Part shown: positions 1 through 12,500 of the stretch, piece after piece
Numbering within the stretch: position 1 is the first letter of the stretch
How the letters are laid out: each line of letters begins with the position of its first letter
Origin: Apteryx mantelli
Lineage: Eukaryota > Chordata > Aves > Apterygiformes > Apterygidae
DNA length: 64,000 nt
Assembly (NCBI RefSeq): GCF_036417845.1
Contig: NC_089978.1
Location: forward strand, 124,154,183-124,218,182
Direction: 5' to 3'
Made by a program: the position numbers and the translations under genes
The notes under the pieces: model-generated
The model's database searches: none
Told to the model about the DNA's origin: nothing
The model's input: only the letters and a program-made list of their open reading frames with translations

Positions 1-3000
1 CATTAACAAATGACAAAGTTCAAACACAACAGTGAAGAGAATAAGGATTTTTAAGATCTACTCGTTACATTTAATTTCATTTAACTTTGAGCATAACCAG
101 GCAAGATGGAGTTTCACAGAAGCAAAAGGTGATTTAGGCTTCTCCGACATCTCTTACGACGTGAGCTCTGTAGAAAAGAGAAAATTCATAATATTAAACA
201 TTAAGTGTAAGTAAAGGTGCTATGTGGTGTGCAGACCTTTTACCAGATATTGGGAATCAGGCTGTGTAGGACTTGATGCAGGACAAATCAAAATGTCCCA
301 GAAACACTGAGAGCTTTAATAAAAGGAGCCCAAACATGGAAACAGATGCCTCTAAACCCTTCACTGCAATTACAAAACAGTGAGGTTTTCTAAAACGTAA
401 TCCTTGTATAGCTGGAACTACTGACAAGAATAGAAAAGCTGCATCACATACTTCTGGCTTGGACAGAGCACAACAGTTCCTCTTCTAGGAAGTTTGTGAG
501 GTTTTGAATGGCATAGAAACAGCTCGGCAGGTAAAACTGTATGAAATTGAAATGTAATTCCTGATTCTTCCTCCCTCACCCAGTAGGTAGGTAGGAAGGA
601 ATAGCTATTTATGGGTAGCGTTAGAAAGCCAAACAGTATTGTAATATTGCTGTGGATCATATAATGTTAAATAATTTGGATAAAAAGCTTAAGAAAAGCC
701 AGTTGGTCTGGAGCAGGGCGCAAGATTTACCTTGTACTGCCCTACCATAGTTACAGCTATATTTAATAATGTTGCTGTCTTGATACTGTCATAGCCCTGT
801 TACTTTGCCCATTATGATACCATTTCCCTCATATCAGCTCTTCAGAATAATATAAATCAAATAGTAATGGGCAATCAAGGAATAAAGAAAATGAACAAAA
901 AATTGTGCACCACTAGGCTGCTGTTGGCATTTGCAATGAAAGCATACTACAGTGCCAAAGCATGAACAGCTTTTAGTGTCATACCAAGTATGAAATGAAG
1001 CTAGTTACAGCACCAGTAAGGAAGTAGATGTCATCACTGTGCCAGTCATCGTAAAGACAACAGAGGAGAAGGTGGCTCCCGTCCCCCTCTGGCTAGTTAA
1101 ATTAACTACAGATACTTGCGTGGCTATTTCATAGGAGATAATGTGGGCTCTTGACAGGCTCAGCAAGTGAATTAATAGCATGATGCGTGTAAAAAAGCCC
1201 GGAGGAAAAAATCCTAAATGCAAACAAGCAGTGCACAAAAACTCTTGCACAGGTTGCTGCTCGTTTATTTACCAACAGTAAGATAACACCCTCTTAACCA
1301 GGTGCACCTGGATCAGTGCAGGAGAAACTGTTCTGTGCCTGAAACTCCTCTTAATTCAGATTGCAGCCCTAGCCTGGGAAACCTGAATGGAAGAACCTAC
1401 TCTGTACATAGTAAGGTACGCCAAAGCAAAGTCCGGTCCTGAGACAGTAGCAAAGAGGATGATCACAAGGCTCAAAGGAAAAAGCAGAGCATGGCAAAAG
1501 GGAGGAGGTGGGGGAGCCTTTAATTGCTGAGTGTGTCTTTTCTGTGTAAAGCTAGTTTCTGGGGTGTTTTTCACATGAGCCTGAAACAGTTGTAATTGGC
1601 AATACAATTCACCAAAGTATGGGCTGGACCTCCTCTTGCCTTTAGTACCGAGTTTTGCTGCTGTAATGCCTTTAACTTCACTAGACATCCTGCAGCAGGA
1701 CACAGACCCCGCGGCAGGTGAAAGAAGCCTGAATCTTGTTTTATACGTAGTCCTGTTGCTGGAGGTCACTGTTTCAGCTAAAGTTGGGTTCAGCCTTCCT
1801 GTCGTCTTGGAATGAGACCACTTGTTTGTTTGTTTCAGTTCCAAAGCTCGAAGTTGTATCTGATGATAAGTTTCTTCATTTTAAAAATCCCCCTGCCCAC
1901 ACTCCTCCCCAGGGACTATGATACTAAAAGTGAAATGGAGGCCATTGCAAGACTGACTCTTAGCTCAAGTCCCATAGTGCTATAGAAATGTCAAACTTAC
2001 TTACAGGGGGGGAAAAAAGGGCAGTGTCAAAACTGAAAGATCAAAAAACATCGTACTAGAAGGCTTTTCATGTTGATATTTTTCGTATTTTCATATTCAT
2101 GTTTTTTCTGAAATATTTCTTAATGTCAAGAAGTATGGTTCTTATCGGGATCTGGCATGTATTATGCTTTGATGAGATCCTCATGAATTGCAAAAGCAAG
2201 CAGCAAGGGAGTTAGTTTCTGGATCTTCAGATAACTCTTCCGGACCAGTCAGTCTGTGGCTAGGTTTTCTTTTTTAATGAAGCAAATATGTGCATGCAGT
2301 TAGAAGCATGCCTTTAGCATTCCCTCCTTTAACATAGCGATCTCGCGTATCTGAAAAGGAACCCAATAAAAGAGTAGCTTTGCCAGAAGGAAGTGTAAGG
2401 GAAGATCGGTTTTATGAAATTGGATTTTAAAGCTGTACCTATAGGCACAAATAGTATCTCATCAGAGTCTGAACATCACTAGGTGCCTAAGTTCCCTCAG
2501 TGGCAAAGAGGAACTGATCACTTTTGAAAGCCCTTGGTGTGTCTGTGGCTTTCAGTAGCTGAACGTTTCGAGAGAAATAGCCTCTCGGTGCTAACCTCGG
2601 GCTTGCTGGTGAGTAAAGCTGAGGGCAGGCAGAATGGCCTCCTCAGTGGCACGAGGTGGGGTGGCGTAGCAGGGACCTGAGCTCCACTTCCACCAGCGCT
2701 CTCAGAGCGATCACTCTGGCCTCTTTGCACCTATTGCAACAACAGTGGCCTTCGGGTGGTATAATGGCAGCCTACCTACTGCAGTGAAAAGCATTTTTTC
2801 ACTACAACGTTAACAATCTACCTATTTTACAGTACCTGGGCGTATCTCCTGTGGTCTGATCATACCAGAGTGACTTTCCTGCCACTCTAACATATAATCA
2901 GGTCACCCCAAATAAACAAACAACAACAGTGGGAGAGGTGCGGGCAGAAGACTACTGCTTTAAAGATACCACCACCGTATCATGCAGATGGTAAGATGCT

Positions 3001-4290
3001 ATTGGTCATTCCTGGGCTTCTCAGTTAGGAAATCCAAACTCACAGAGTACTCTGAGAGCTGTGCAATGTAAAAGGCTTACTAAAAGGTGCTGTCCCTCTT
3101 CCTGTTACTACAGAATTTCTCCTTAATATATTTCTCCATATTCTAATCTAAAGTAGCTTAAGTGCTGGTGTATTCACCACTTCTCCTGGGACCTTGTGCA
3201 TATGCTCATGAGTCCCAGGAAGGCTGGCTTAGATTTTGTCCCGCAACTCTTAGCCCTTGTCCAAAGTAGCTCCCTCAAATCTTACTGCTGGAGCCTTTCA
3301 GGTGCTCATAGGCTGTTCATGTAGCAAACTCTGCCAACCCAGATGTGCTTCTCATTAGTAAGCCCAGCTAACTGCATTCTGTGAAGCGCAGCTTCTGACA
3401 CACTGATTAAAGCATCTCAGACTCTTACAACATTGCATGTGTATCAGATTCCATTTGCTTTCGATTTACTAGCATGTCTTTCTCTAAAATAACTAAAGTA
3501 ACACTTTTGATAACACATGAATAAACGGAAAGGATCTGTAAAGAAATTGCCTATGCAAACAAAAACAAAAGATTGTTTTCACTTTAGTGTAAAGGTGAAT
3601 AAAGGAAAAACCCTAACCGCTTTTAAGATTGAGCTTGGTAGATATTTGAGTGCTATGGTAAGAAATGTCAAATGCAGATTTTCAACTTGCAAACCTATAG
3701 TGTCTCCGAGTGCTATAATCCTAAAACCTATTTCCATTTGCCATTTTGGCACCTTTCTTACCTATAGTGCAGAGGTAAGAAAAAGAAGCAGCAAGTAGTG
3801 AATAAAGAATGCAGACCACAGCAAAAACTGCTTTTGGAGCAATGCATCTAAACCAAAACATCAGTATAAAATAAATACTTGGAAGCTGTTAAGAAATTAT
3901 TTAACTTGAACCTATGCCTATGTGTATTTATCTGTTCACATACATATACAGCCACAGAAATTTTTTCTATGCATTCCAAGTCAGTAGGAGGAGATGCATA
4001 AAACAAAGCCAGCTCAGAGCTCTGGAGAGGATGGATTTCAGGAGCAAGTGCCACCATTTGAAAATCTGTAGCTGTAACAGAGGATGCAGAGAAAGAGAGA
4101 AAACTGGGCATGCCATAGAAGACAGATACACCCTAAAATCCAGAAGGTGCAAATGGAAAGGTGTCTCTGCATTGCTTGAGAATTAGATTGAATCACAAGT
4201 AGACCGAGTCATCTTGTGCTGTTGTTGAGAAATGCATCGCATCAGGCTGGAGCAAGAAGGCGACAGCCTAAAAGATGCTTGTCATTTTTC
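1..4290. other. Intergenic sequence, nothing recognised
   Basis: AT-rich unique sequence. All open frames are short and lack any recognisable family. I see no exon with splice signals, no RNA gene and no repeat. Confidence 0.6.
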
Positions 4291-4592
4291 TGTTCTGCTC
4301 AGAGCTGTTACGGCCTCAGCTGAATTTGGTGAACAGTAATTCAGTTGTGGCTCAGTGGGAGAGAATCCAAAGAGCCCAGTAAAAATGACCCTACATCTAG
4401 AAAAGCGGGACCGTAGAAGAAAGATTGAAACTAGCAGTTAGTTTAATATACAAAGCTCTGTGACAAGGTATGACAATAGAAGAGATGAAAGGGGAGATAA
4501 TCAGTTCTCCATACCTGTAGCAGAGAGGACAAAAAGTAATGGGCTTAGAGTGGCAGTGAGGGATAGATAGGTTATACATGAGATGAGAATAG
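4291..4592 (+). mobile_element. Ancient CR1 LINE internal 3' fragment
   Basis: TTCTGCTCAGAGCTGTTACG, GCCTCAGCTGAATTTGGTGA, AATCCAAAGAGCCCAGTAAA, ACATCTAGAAAAGCGGGACC, AATCAGTTCTCCATACCTGT and AGGACAAAAAGTAATGGGCT follow the CR1 sense consensus in order, with substitutions and small gaps. The part of the element immediately 3' to this (the AAGCACTGGAATAAA segment) is absent here and is seen separately at 26161. Any encoded reverse-transcriptase end is broken by stops. Confidence 0.7.
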
Positions 4593-7500
4593 ATGATTTA
4601 AGATGTCCTTTTCTCTTTGTAAAATGTTTATGGTTAAAAGCTAACAGTTCAGAAAAAACAATGGAGGGGAAAAAATTTCCATTACGGTAGCTGCCAGCCA
4701 TCTCACTAGGGAGCCAGAGTAATGTGGTGCCTTAAGAGCACACACAGATGCGCTCTGCGAGGCTTGCTGAGCTGGGCGCTGCACCTGCATAAAAAGGCAG
4801 TGGCAGAGATGAAAGTGTGCAGAGACCTCTGATCCCTGCTCCCGTCTCAGCTCAGTGCTGCTCCACGGCCGTGGCCATAGCAGCCAGCATGCAAAGGCAA
4901 AAGCAGTGGTGGAAGGCAAGGGAGGGTGAGGAAGAAGGGATGGTGGCACCAGGGAAGTCAGCTGAAAGCCATGGTTAGATTCTGTTCTTGCAGAACATGA
5001 AGGACTCAGATCAATGACAGAAAAGAGGCAATATGGCTTTATCTCTTATTTCCTGTGCAGCCACTTGTGAGAACAACAAAGTGACAACTAAAGGAAGCAA
5101 ATTTTAAAGATTTGCCCAACTTTTAAAAAGTTAACTTGGTTTATAAGCCAGTTGATTTTTAGGGCACCATAGAGGAGATATTAACAGAAATCCATACTGC
5201 TTGTTCTCCTATGAGATACACTGAGGACATATGGACTTGAAGTTTCCATGGGAATCTCAGTCTTCCCTTCTAGTGCAACAGTAACACTTGTAGGTCTGTA
5301 ATCCTGACAGCCAGGGCTGGGAAAATTGAATGTTATAAAATCTACAAAGTAAAGTAGCCTGCACTTTTTTTTTTTTTTTTTTTTGTCTTTTATACAGCTC
5401 CAGCTTATGATTCCAGTATCAGATACTTCTGAAAGCTTGAGGTTTCTGATACTGAGAATTATATGCTCTTTATAATATTTCCTCTGGGTTACTTATGCTT
5501 CTTCCCTGTAAAATGAAAACCGGCTATCAAAACTGACTGTAGTGCCGGTATTTAACCTCTTCCTAAGACTTTAACCGTGCTCAGTTTCTGACCGTTCCTG
5601 ATGTCCTATGACATATGTGACACCTAGGGAGATCCCCGGTTCCCTTTCACAGAGGAGAGGGCCTTGCCTTCCTCCAAGTGATGTTGGATAGGAGGGATAG
5701 GACTTGCTTCTTCCCACATTACTCATCTAACAGCTAAACATCTGACGGTCAATGAATCAGCCAAACTTCAACAGCCAAAAAAGAGAAAAAGCACATCCAT
5801 AAGGCAAGTTATATCAACTATTTTGGGAAAGGCATAAGTTGCTCTTGATCAAGTTTTTCTGTGTTGTTCATAGCCTAGACTTAGAGGACAGCTTTTTGGA
5901 AGGGGAAGACCAGGCCAGGTGAGTGTCACCCATGGGAACAGCCACTGGCTGAACGTCTCAGAGAGGAACTGCCAGTGCTCTGAATTTAATCATGAGTCTT
6001 TTTGTTTGTGCCGCTTTTCTTAAAGGCCCAGTTCCTGGTTTCACATAGTAACATGGGAATCAGTTTTCACTGAAAAAAAAGCCATCCCTTGTGGCCTTTG
6101 AAGGCTTGAAAACATCAACTCTTCCACTTATTGCAAGCATATCCATACACACACACTTGCTCCAGCTGTGCAAAATCCCGGCGTAGTTATTTTTAAAGAC
6201 ATCTAATGAGTTCTGGCAGACCTGGCACAGTAATTTCTGAGGTTACATTTCAAGGGTGGCATGGTGCGAAAGTGTAAGAGGAAAGCAGATGGTTTGGATG
6301 GCCTGAGCTCCTTAAACATTCACAATGCATCTTAGCAGAATGTTCTCCTATATATGTTTGTGTAAGTGTATATACATATACACACATGCACACACACACA
6401 CACACACATGCACACTTCAGGTGATGTAGGACTTGGCTCTGCATTGGTCAACCTGTTTTGTTTTTGCAAAACCACAGTAGAGTCACGTTACTGTATCACA
6501 ACCGGTAAGAGTTTAGAGAGATCTGGAAAAATGGTAATCAGCCTGTGAGACTGGACGTTGCTTTTCTGAGGGCTAGTCTTGCAGACGAAACCTCCCGCCA
6601 AGATGGGACAGACATGATTACAGTTCAGGGAGAAGTGTGTGAGGTACTGCACAACGGAGGGTTTGAAACTAAGTTTTATGGAAAGAAAAAAATTAGGATT
6701 CATGGGGTGGACAAGGCGTGCATTTGACTGGAAGAAGACTGGGGGCTTGAGGACTCACGGCCTCGTCCAAATAGGACTCTGGATCATGAGAAGGTAATAA
6801 CAGGACCTGCAAAATTCATTCCCATGAGATGTATCTGCCATCACTTGGCTATAGGATGATCACATTTAGTCAGACTGGGCTCCCAGCTCCAAGCTCACAG
6901 CAGCATCACGTTGCTGCCCAGGGTGCTCCCAACAGTTTGGACTAAGGCCAGTGAGGAAGCTGCAGCACATGGCATTTCTGTATGTAATGTCTTGTCACCC
7001 ATGGCCAGACCCCTCACATGTCTGAGACCATCAGTCATTGAGCCTCAGGACAGACCATGCTGTGGGAGCAAGCCCTATTATAGGCCTCCACATAGGCTGT
7101 GGATATTGTTTGATAGGGTGTTTAAAAAAAACATCAGTGCTGCTTAGTTTTATTGGTAAATATTGTGCCTCCATCACCTGCTCTGCTTTCCTCATCTGTC
7201 ACCAGAAAGGCAAATATTTGATTTAGTACAAAGTTTTCCACACAAGTAGCATAACAAAACCATAAAGCAGCTAGAAATAATATTTCCTCTATCTAGCGAT
7301 AGGCTGACTACAGGAAAAGTAGCCATTTCAGAAACTTTTGTATTTATTGCCTTATTTGAGCTTGAGAACCCACTCATGCTAATGCCACACAGACAGAAAA
7401 TGGAAAAGAAACTCAAACTTATGGCTAAAAATTAACCATAGCCATAGGTGATGCTGGCCTCCTCCCTAGCACCTGTGCCGTGGGGCATGGCCATGCAGCA

Positions 7501-10500
7501 TGGTCCACCCTGCAACCAGCAGCCGCGATGGTTGGCGTTAAAGTCTCCATAGCTAAGGATTTCTCATACAGACCCTGAAGTGGGCAGTGATTTCCTGCTA
7601 TGAGATAAAAATCACTGTTCTTGCTAAACCCATGTTTTCTGACACACACAGCCCAAGCTGTCAGAGCCTTGCTCCGAGCTTGCATGTTGGCCGTTGAACA
7701 CCAAACGTGGCATGTCCAAGGTGTGCCACCCCTGGGCAGGAGCCAGAAGAAAGTACTTTTTTGTGATGGGCCAGAATTTTCCCTCAGTTTGGTGCAATTC
7801 AAAGTCAGCATTGCATGAAGGTCAGAGGTGGGATTTGGCTTGCTCTTTCTGCACTTAGAAACTGGGATTTGTTCACCTGTCTTAGGCATGTAAAAGTTAG
7901 GCTTTCATCTCCTTCACATCAAAGGGAGAGAGAAACACCTCCAGCAGACTCTGAGGCCCTCCTGAGACGGGTGTCTGAGACGAGTCAGGGCCTCTGGACA
8001 TCTCTCTTGTCTCCATCAACCAGACAGGAAAAGTAGAATGACTAGTTCAGCATTAGATGACTAATTTTTTAGATGATTAATTAGAAAGTAATTTGGTGCA
8101 ATAGACTAGTAGATCAAGACAGCTGAGTCTCTGACACTATACTGCGATTTCAGGTGGTTTATATGGGACTAGATATAGCCTGATCCCCTCCAAACAGGGG
8201 TCACCACCACACAGATGGTTTAAAGCTGTCCAAAGAAGGATGCCCAGTACATATCCAGATGTCCCCATGAGGGGCTGGCGTGCATTTGGTGCATGCCTGG
8301 CACAGATCGTCCAGATTATTAAATTCCAGAAGCAAATTAATGCACACATACCAGCATTGCTCTGTGAACCAAACTAATGTGCAGTAAGGGAGGTAGGGGG
8401 CATCAGGGGATTTGATCCAAAATTAAACAACTCTTCCAAACCAACACAGTCAAGGTAAGGTGAATTGTAACAAAACACTACCAATTGTACCAGTTTAATG
8501 CAATGCATAGTTGAGGAAATACAATGAGACTATCGCACCTTGATGCTTGGCTGTGTTCCCTTGGGTTTAGGTGAGATTAGTTTAGACAGCATTTTGGACC
8601 TGCCTACAATAACCTACAAATGGTTTCACTAGCGTAGACATCAGTCTGGGACTTGTTTATATTTGTTTGGTACTAAATAGATTTAACTGCCTTATTGTGG
8701 TTTAGCTTGAAACAGTGCTTAATGAACGTAAACTGCATGGAAACGAGTGACTGAAACCATTATAAGGGTGTACTTGCAGGAGTATCTACAACTTGAAAAA
8801 CATTTGTGCTTATCTGGTCTGCAGGAGGCAGAGGATCTACAGCAGGACTGGGCCTTCAAAGAGTTGTGAGAACCTCTGAATTTGCTAGCTTGGTAGAATT
8901 AACTGAAAGACATAGTTTGAGTTGCATTTTTCTACCTTAAATCATGATTCTATACTGATTTTAGTCTAGTCTGGTATGTGCTCAATATCACACTCCCATG
9001 CCAGCAATTGAGGGATATTTTCAGTAGCGTGTTAACTATTTAAAATCAATTAAATGATTTATTTAATCTTTTCCTTACGCCTTTTTCTTCACACCTCAGG
9101 ACTGCCTGTCCTGCCACCTCCTCTTCCCTCCAAACCTTTTGTACCTGCCCCCCACAGCTGGAGCAAAACCATGTCGCTGGGATTTAGCACAGCAAGGGGG
9201 CTGAGCTGGTACTGGGAGATATCTTAACTATGGTGAAAAGTCAGAATCACCCAAGCATCACATGTGGTAACACATTCCTATTGCAATGCCAAGCAGCTTC
9301 CCCTCACCACCTCCTCCGAACATTGTGGCTTATACCAAAAAGAGAAGCAATGCAGAACAACTGTCCACCACAGCACCGCAGCTGGCTGCTGCTTGAAGAC
9401 ACAGGCAGGCGAGGAAAGACTACGGGCAACACCAGTCAAGAAGGCTGCTTTTGAACTTGGCCAATCTTTCATTACCTGCATGTTCACATAGAGCACATTT
9501 GGTTTTCTTTTTTTCTTTTTTTTTTTTTGTCTTGTTTAAACTTATTCCAACGTAGAGATTTTACTTTTGAGAGGTGAATTTCTCATTAGCAGCTGCACTT
9601 GCTAGTCACTGTGGTATTGCAGATCTCTAAACACAGTATCTACACATCTGGTGTTTAATGTTGCTCTTAGAAGCATTACCCTTAAATTTGACTGTAGTTT
9701 CTAAAAACCCATGAAACCACAGTTCAGTGTAAGAGCTTGGGGTGTTTATGCCAGGCTTACACCATGCGTGCTTTACTTGGAAGAGGCCCCACTGATGCTG
9801 AAGTGGCTTTTAAGAGCACAGCTCCCCCATAGGTCTGCTGGTAATTATTTGCATTACCATCAAACGCAGCAGCTAAATTATGCCCTTAGCAGCCAGCCAA
9901 AAGTCTTTTTGTGTTTGGGTAGTGGTTAAGGCTGGATCACAACACTGCCTAAGAACAAGCCTGAGGAATATAGATGAGGGGGGAATAAACAGGTTTACAG
10001 CAGAATTGGCAGTGCTGGTTTATCAGCTCACCAGTAGCTAAAACAGCACAGGAGAGACCTGAGATATATTCAGCTTCTAGCTGAACTTGTAGCAGTTTAA
10101 ACCGATGCTATTTGATAAAAGTTTGCTGAGCGCGCTAACGCAAGCGGGAGGTGGGCCTCCTCCCACTCTCCTGGGAAACGTTGCTGTTCAGCGGAGCCAC
10201 GGCAGTGGAGCCCAGGCACCGCGACCCCCCCGGCAAGCCTTGGGAGGGACGCTGGTGTTCGCCTTCAGCAGCTGGGTAGGAAAAACAAAAACAAATGGAA
10301 AGCATGCCTCAAAGTCAAATGTGCTCTGTGCAATCATATAGTTTTTACCCTAAGAAATGATACCATGGTTTTGTTAGACATTTACCATGTAAGTGAACAT
10401 TGTGTAACTAAACCTGCAGACAAATTTTTTTTTAAAAAAAAAGAAAGACTGCTCAGACTGTTTAAAATGTGTAAAAATACCCTCCAATAGACCCTAGACC

Positions 10501-11379
10501 AAGGAGGAACAAACCCGACCATCAGTGTCCATCTCCCAGCAAAGGAACTGGGATGCTAAGCATGTGCCATACCACCACGTGGAAAGGGTAAAATAACACT
10601 GGAAAAAGGGGAAAAAGATACAATAAAGTCTGCATAAATGATTTACTGGAAATTAGATCATTTGGATTACAAATTTTAATAATATGGTAACTGGATTAAT
10701 AAAACCTCATTTTTTTTTTATTTTGATTAGGCTGTTAAAACTTTATTGGACCATAAATAAATTCTTGGCTCCATGTGGACGGTGTGGTTCCTCAGCCCAC
10801 ACAAATTGCATTGGTGTAGCTCTATAAAACAAATGAACAATTTTCCACTCAAGTTTTCACAGAACCTTTTTGACAGAAAAATGTGCAGTTGAGTGCATCA
10901 GATGATAGGGAGCTGGGCAAAAGCACTCCTTCAAAACCCAACATTATTTTTCATGTTCTTCCAATAAGTGGCACGACCAGGAGATTAGTCCTACCATGCA
11001 GGATGATGAATGTTGCCAACACCGACAGCAACACCTTACCATCACCTGTGAAACAGAAATACAAGGTTGGGGCAGGACCTGGCCTGAGAGGTGGCAACAC
11101 ACCAAAACGGTAGTAATTCAAACCCTTTGCAGCTCTGGAGTCTTGGCCTTTGAAGAATAAACCTTCATGCAGATTACCAGACTCCCTCCAGTGACTGTCC
11201 TCCCCTCTCCTCCCCTCTCCTCTTCCCTCCCCTCCCACAGGAATTTTTGGTGTCTTCATCCCCCCTAAGCGTCCCTCTTTCTCTCTCGCTCTTCAAGTTT
11301 AATGCTTAAATCACTTTTGTCACTGGTGCTTTTCCAGAACTGCTTTACCCAGCCTCAGTGCTTTTAGAAGAAAAAGAAA
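4593..11379. other. Intergenic sequence with simple repeats
   Basis: Holds a 20-bp T run (5365-5384), the CA repeat at 6371-6415, T-rich runs near 9510-9528 and a small GC-rich patch at about 10125-10265. A CT-rich tract (11198-11237) made of CCTCTCCT units closes it. Open frames in it overlap on both strands and look like chance. Confidence 0.55.
6371..6415. repeat. (CA)n microsatellite
   Basis: TATACATATA followed by CACACATG and about nine CA units, then CATGCACAC. A slightly interrupted dinucleotide repeat of about 45 bp. Confidence 0.95.
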
Positions 11380-11640
11380 AGGAGAGCACGTCAGAAGTGG
11401 GTGACATACTAACTGACATTGTGTGAGCTTGCTGTGTTTGTGAGCTGGTCCCCACCGGCCTCGGCTGATTAAACATGGAGCCCGTCAAAGGCCAGGCACG
11501 AATCCTGCAAAGGGATGATTAGCTGTGCTCTGCGATTGCTGGGGCCAGCAGGGCTGAACAGCAAGGTTGGTGACAGTCAGTCAGCGGCTGACTGTGAGCA
11601 TTTGCATGTCTGGGCTCTACTTCTTTATTTAAGGAAAATG
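11380..11640. promoter_or_regulatory. Enhancer-like non-coding segment with octamer motif
   Basis: Intermediate-GC sequence without repeats carries a cluster of recognisable binding motifs: the octamer ATTTGCAT (in GAGCATTTGCATGTC), a TCF/LEF-like CGTCAAAGG, GGCTGATTAAAC, and a close pair GTCAGTCAGCGGCTGAC. The texture resembles conserved vertebrate developmental enhancers. I could not test conservation. Confidence 0.3.
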
Positions 11641-12169
11641 CTAAAGTTGAGATTTTTTTCAAAAATGTCAGAGGGATAAGCATGCCTAATTCCCATTAAA
11701 ATCAACAGGAACTAGACATCCAGCCAGCTGGAAAAAAAAAGAAAAAAAAAAAAAAAAACCACATTAAATACCTGGCTAAAGCTGTAATGATGAATCAGCT
11801 ATACTCCAGCCTCCAAAGGATGAATCAAGTATACCAATAATCCAGACCTTTCTAAGCAAGTGTAAAATTTTCCTTAAAAGTCAGCATGTTATCAGTATGT
11901 TACTTTTTTCTGTAACATGCAAGAATAATTGTATTATACAAAAATACATATGAAGATTTTCTATTATCTTTAAAGGACTTGATTTTAAAAAGATAGATTG
12001 TTATTGATTTTCACACAACTTTACAAGCAATCTAGAGATTTGCAGAGATGATACATATAACCCAAAATCTGAGGCCAGGCAACACTCAAGCTCATGCTGA
12101 AAAATTCCACTGAATGAAAGTTCATTTAATGCACTGCAGGGAAAGCATCCCTCCCAGAGACAAAAGGAA

Positions 12170-12500
12170 TCAGAAAACATTGTGAAAACTAAATCTCCTC
12201 TGACTGCTGACTGGGCACAGCCTTACTGCCATGTGGTAATAGCTTTTAAATTAAATCCGCTATTACTATTATCAGTATTTATCTGTTGTAAAGACCCAAT
12301 GGCTAATGAAGCAATGAGTAGCACATTGAAGGACAATGAACTCTACAGGCGATAAATACAGGGCTGTTGACAAAAGCCTGCATTTGTATAGCTCTTCTTT
12401 CATGCAGGGGGCTCCAGACCTCCTCACAAGGTGATTTATGAACTACAGATTGACAGTGGTGCATCTCTGCCCGCTTTACGAATCACAGATCAAAGGCAGC
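12170..12500. promoter_or_regulatory. Enhancer-like non-coding segment
   Basis: Low-repeat sequence with motif-like stretches including GCCATGTGGTAATAGC, TTTTAAATTAAATCCGC, CCAATGGCTAATGAAG, GACAAAAGCCTGCATTTG and CAGATCAAAGGCAGC (TCF/LEF-like). Homeodomain cores (TAAT) and E-box-like CATGTG occur together. No coding frame is present. The regulatory call rests on texture only. Confidence 0.3.

Noticed and set aside
1356..1844. 162-codon open frame on the minus strand
   Set aside because: No recognisable domain, unremarkable composition, no splice or promoter context; consistent with chance in 64 kb.
6366..6548. Short frames running through the CA repeat, giving His-Thr repeats
   Set aside because: Artefact of a dinucleotide microsatellite.
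7425..7889. 154-codon open frame on minus, overlapped by plus-strand frames
   Set aside because: Open frames on both strands through moderately GC-rich DNA; protein resembles no family.
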